DNA of 32,107 bases from Avoscillospira sp045589035 (GTDB taxonomy: Bacteria > Bacillota > Clostridia > Oscillospirales > Oscillospiraceae): NCBI GenBank assembly GCA_045589035.1, contig JAZNFJ010000022.1, positions 1 to 32,107 on the forward strand. Reading direction: 5' to 3'. Below are positions 31,476-32,107 of the stretch, one piece after another; the stretch's first letter is position 1, and every line of letters begins with the position of its first letter. The notes under the pieces were generated by a model, which was not told the DNA's origin, made no database searches, and saw only the letters and a program-made list of their open reading frames with translations. The position numbers and the translations under genes are program-made.

Positions 31476-32107
31476 ATGGGTCGAAAACGGAATAATCGAT
31501 GGAGCGCAGTTCTTGTGCTATTCGCGATATTACTTGTTTTATTTGTGCTGTTCCTTCGCTTGGGTATAGCTCCCATGGTGGAAGAATTGGCAAAAATGCG
31601 CGTTGAGAACCGTGCATCCTATATCATAAACGAGGCAATTGAAGCGCAATTGCGCTCTGATGATATTGATTACGATAACATTGTATATCTGGAAAAGGAT
31701 GTCAACGGGAAGATTACAGCACTTAAGACCAACATCAATGAGATTAATCGTCTGAAAACGCAGATTTTATCTGTGATTGACACTATGCTGCTGGATCTGG
31801 ATGTGAATGAAGTGGGCTTGCCTATTGGCAGTCTGATACTGCCGGAATTATTCTCCGGCTCCGGACCGAAGCTGCCCGTCAAAGTGCTTTCCATCAGTGC
31901 CTCTGATGCGGATTTCAGAAATGATTTTTCTGAGGCTGGGATCAACCAGACCTCTCATCGGATTATGATGGATGTGACCATAACCATGACTGTTCTCACA
32001 CCGGTGGGAACGGAGAGTGTAACGGTAACTTCCGGTGTTGTTGTGGCCGAAACTGTGATTGTTGGAAATGTGCCAAACAGTTATGTGAATGTACGTCCGG
32101 CTCAGAC
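31476..32107 (+). CDS. yunB: Sporulation protein YunB (3' end beyond the window)
   Basis: About 210 residues are visible, and the frame is open at the right edge. After a basic start there is one membrane segment (about 11-30). The family signatures follow: RASYIINEAIEAQL, ITALKTNINEINRLK, NEVGLPIGSLILPELFSG, GPKLPVKVLS, FSEAGINQTSHRI and AETVIVGNVP. YunB is a sigma-E-dependent mother-cell protein in Bacillus without known biochemical function. GGAGGT lies 5 bases before the ATG. Only the last few dozen residues are likely missing. Confidence 0.92.
   Translation, partial: MGRKRNNRWSAVLVLFAILLVLFVLFLRLGIAPMVEELAKMRVENRASYIINEAIEAQLRSDDIDYDNIVYLEKDVNGKITALKTNINEINRLKTQILSVIDTMLLDLDVNEVGLPIGSLILPELFSGSGPKLPVKVLSISASDADFRNDFSEAGINQTSHRIMMDVTITMTVLTPVGTESVTVTSGVVVAETVIVGNVPNSYVNVRPAQ

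Noticed and set aside
1..32107. CRISPR array, prophage, toxin-antitoxin or defence system
   Set aside because: No spaced repeats, integrase, phage structural genes or small toxin-like gene pairs were seen. Nearly every interval is filled by housekeeping or sporulation genes.

Overview
The window is a chromosomal stretch from a spore-forming, low-to-moderate GC Firmicute of class Clostridia. The best guess is an Oscillospiraceae/Ruminococcaceae-type gut anaerobe. The sequence shows a complete spoIIAA-spoIIAB-sigF operon, other sporulation genes (ytfJ, ylbJ, yqfC, yqfD, yunB), an IspH-ribosomal S1 fusion typical of Clostridia, a T-box in front of valS, and Firmicute gene orders (scpA-scpB; phoH-ybeY-era-yqzL-recO). 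Family membership below class level is inference from gene order and protein flavour, not a computed phylogeny.

Layout. 1-1726: the tail of an unrecognised gene and its terminator, then an IS3-family (IS150-like) element whose transposase ORF B carries an in-frame stop, then a short gene-poor segment. 1670-6595: a clear sigma-A promoter starts a run of a site-2-protease-like M50 peptidase, scpA, scpB, a DUF2953 membrane protein, ytfJ, a D-Ala-D-Ala carboxypeptidase and rluB. 6603-12083: a second promoter precedes an RpiR-type regulator, a BaiN/HI0933-like flavoprotein, cmk, plsC and the ispH-rpsA fusion, closed by a strong terminator. 12129-13415 (minus strand): ylbJ and a 69-residue Cys-rich protein. 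13502-20690: yqfC, yqfD, phoH, ybeY, era, a 34-residue YqzL-like gene, recO and mutS2. 20697-21072: a self-contained transcription unit for an HPr-like protein with Tyr at position 15. 21089-24458: uvrC, rsmD, coaD and a coiled-coil protein, with a consensus promoter inside rsmD. 24459-27469: a T-box with a GTC (Val) specifier, valS, and a 34-bp perfect palindrome that acts as terminator. 27401-28947: a Spo0A box and the spoIIA operon. 28958 to the end: pcrA and a truncated yunB.

Most of the window is conserved housekeeping (translation, DNA repair, chromosome segregation, cofactor and lipid precursor synthesis) interleaved with sporulation genes. No phage, defence locus, CRISPR array, tRNA or rRNA was seen. 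The observations most worth a second look are regulatory or architectural: the spoIIA control region, where a Spo0A box and a -10 box sit against a terminator palindrome so that a spoIIA transcript would start inside it; internal translation and possible transcription signals that could release free ribosomal protein S1 from the ispH-rpsA fusion; the Tyr15/Ser46 HPr paralogue with highly-expressed-gene codon use; and a consensus promoter buried in rsmD. I did not find a clearly novel multi-gene system.
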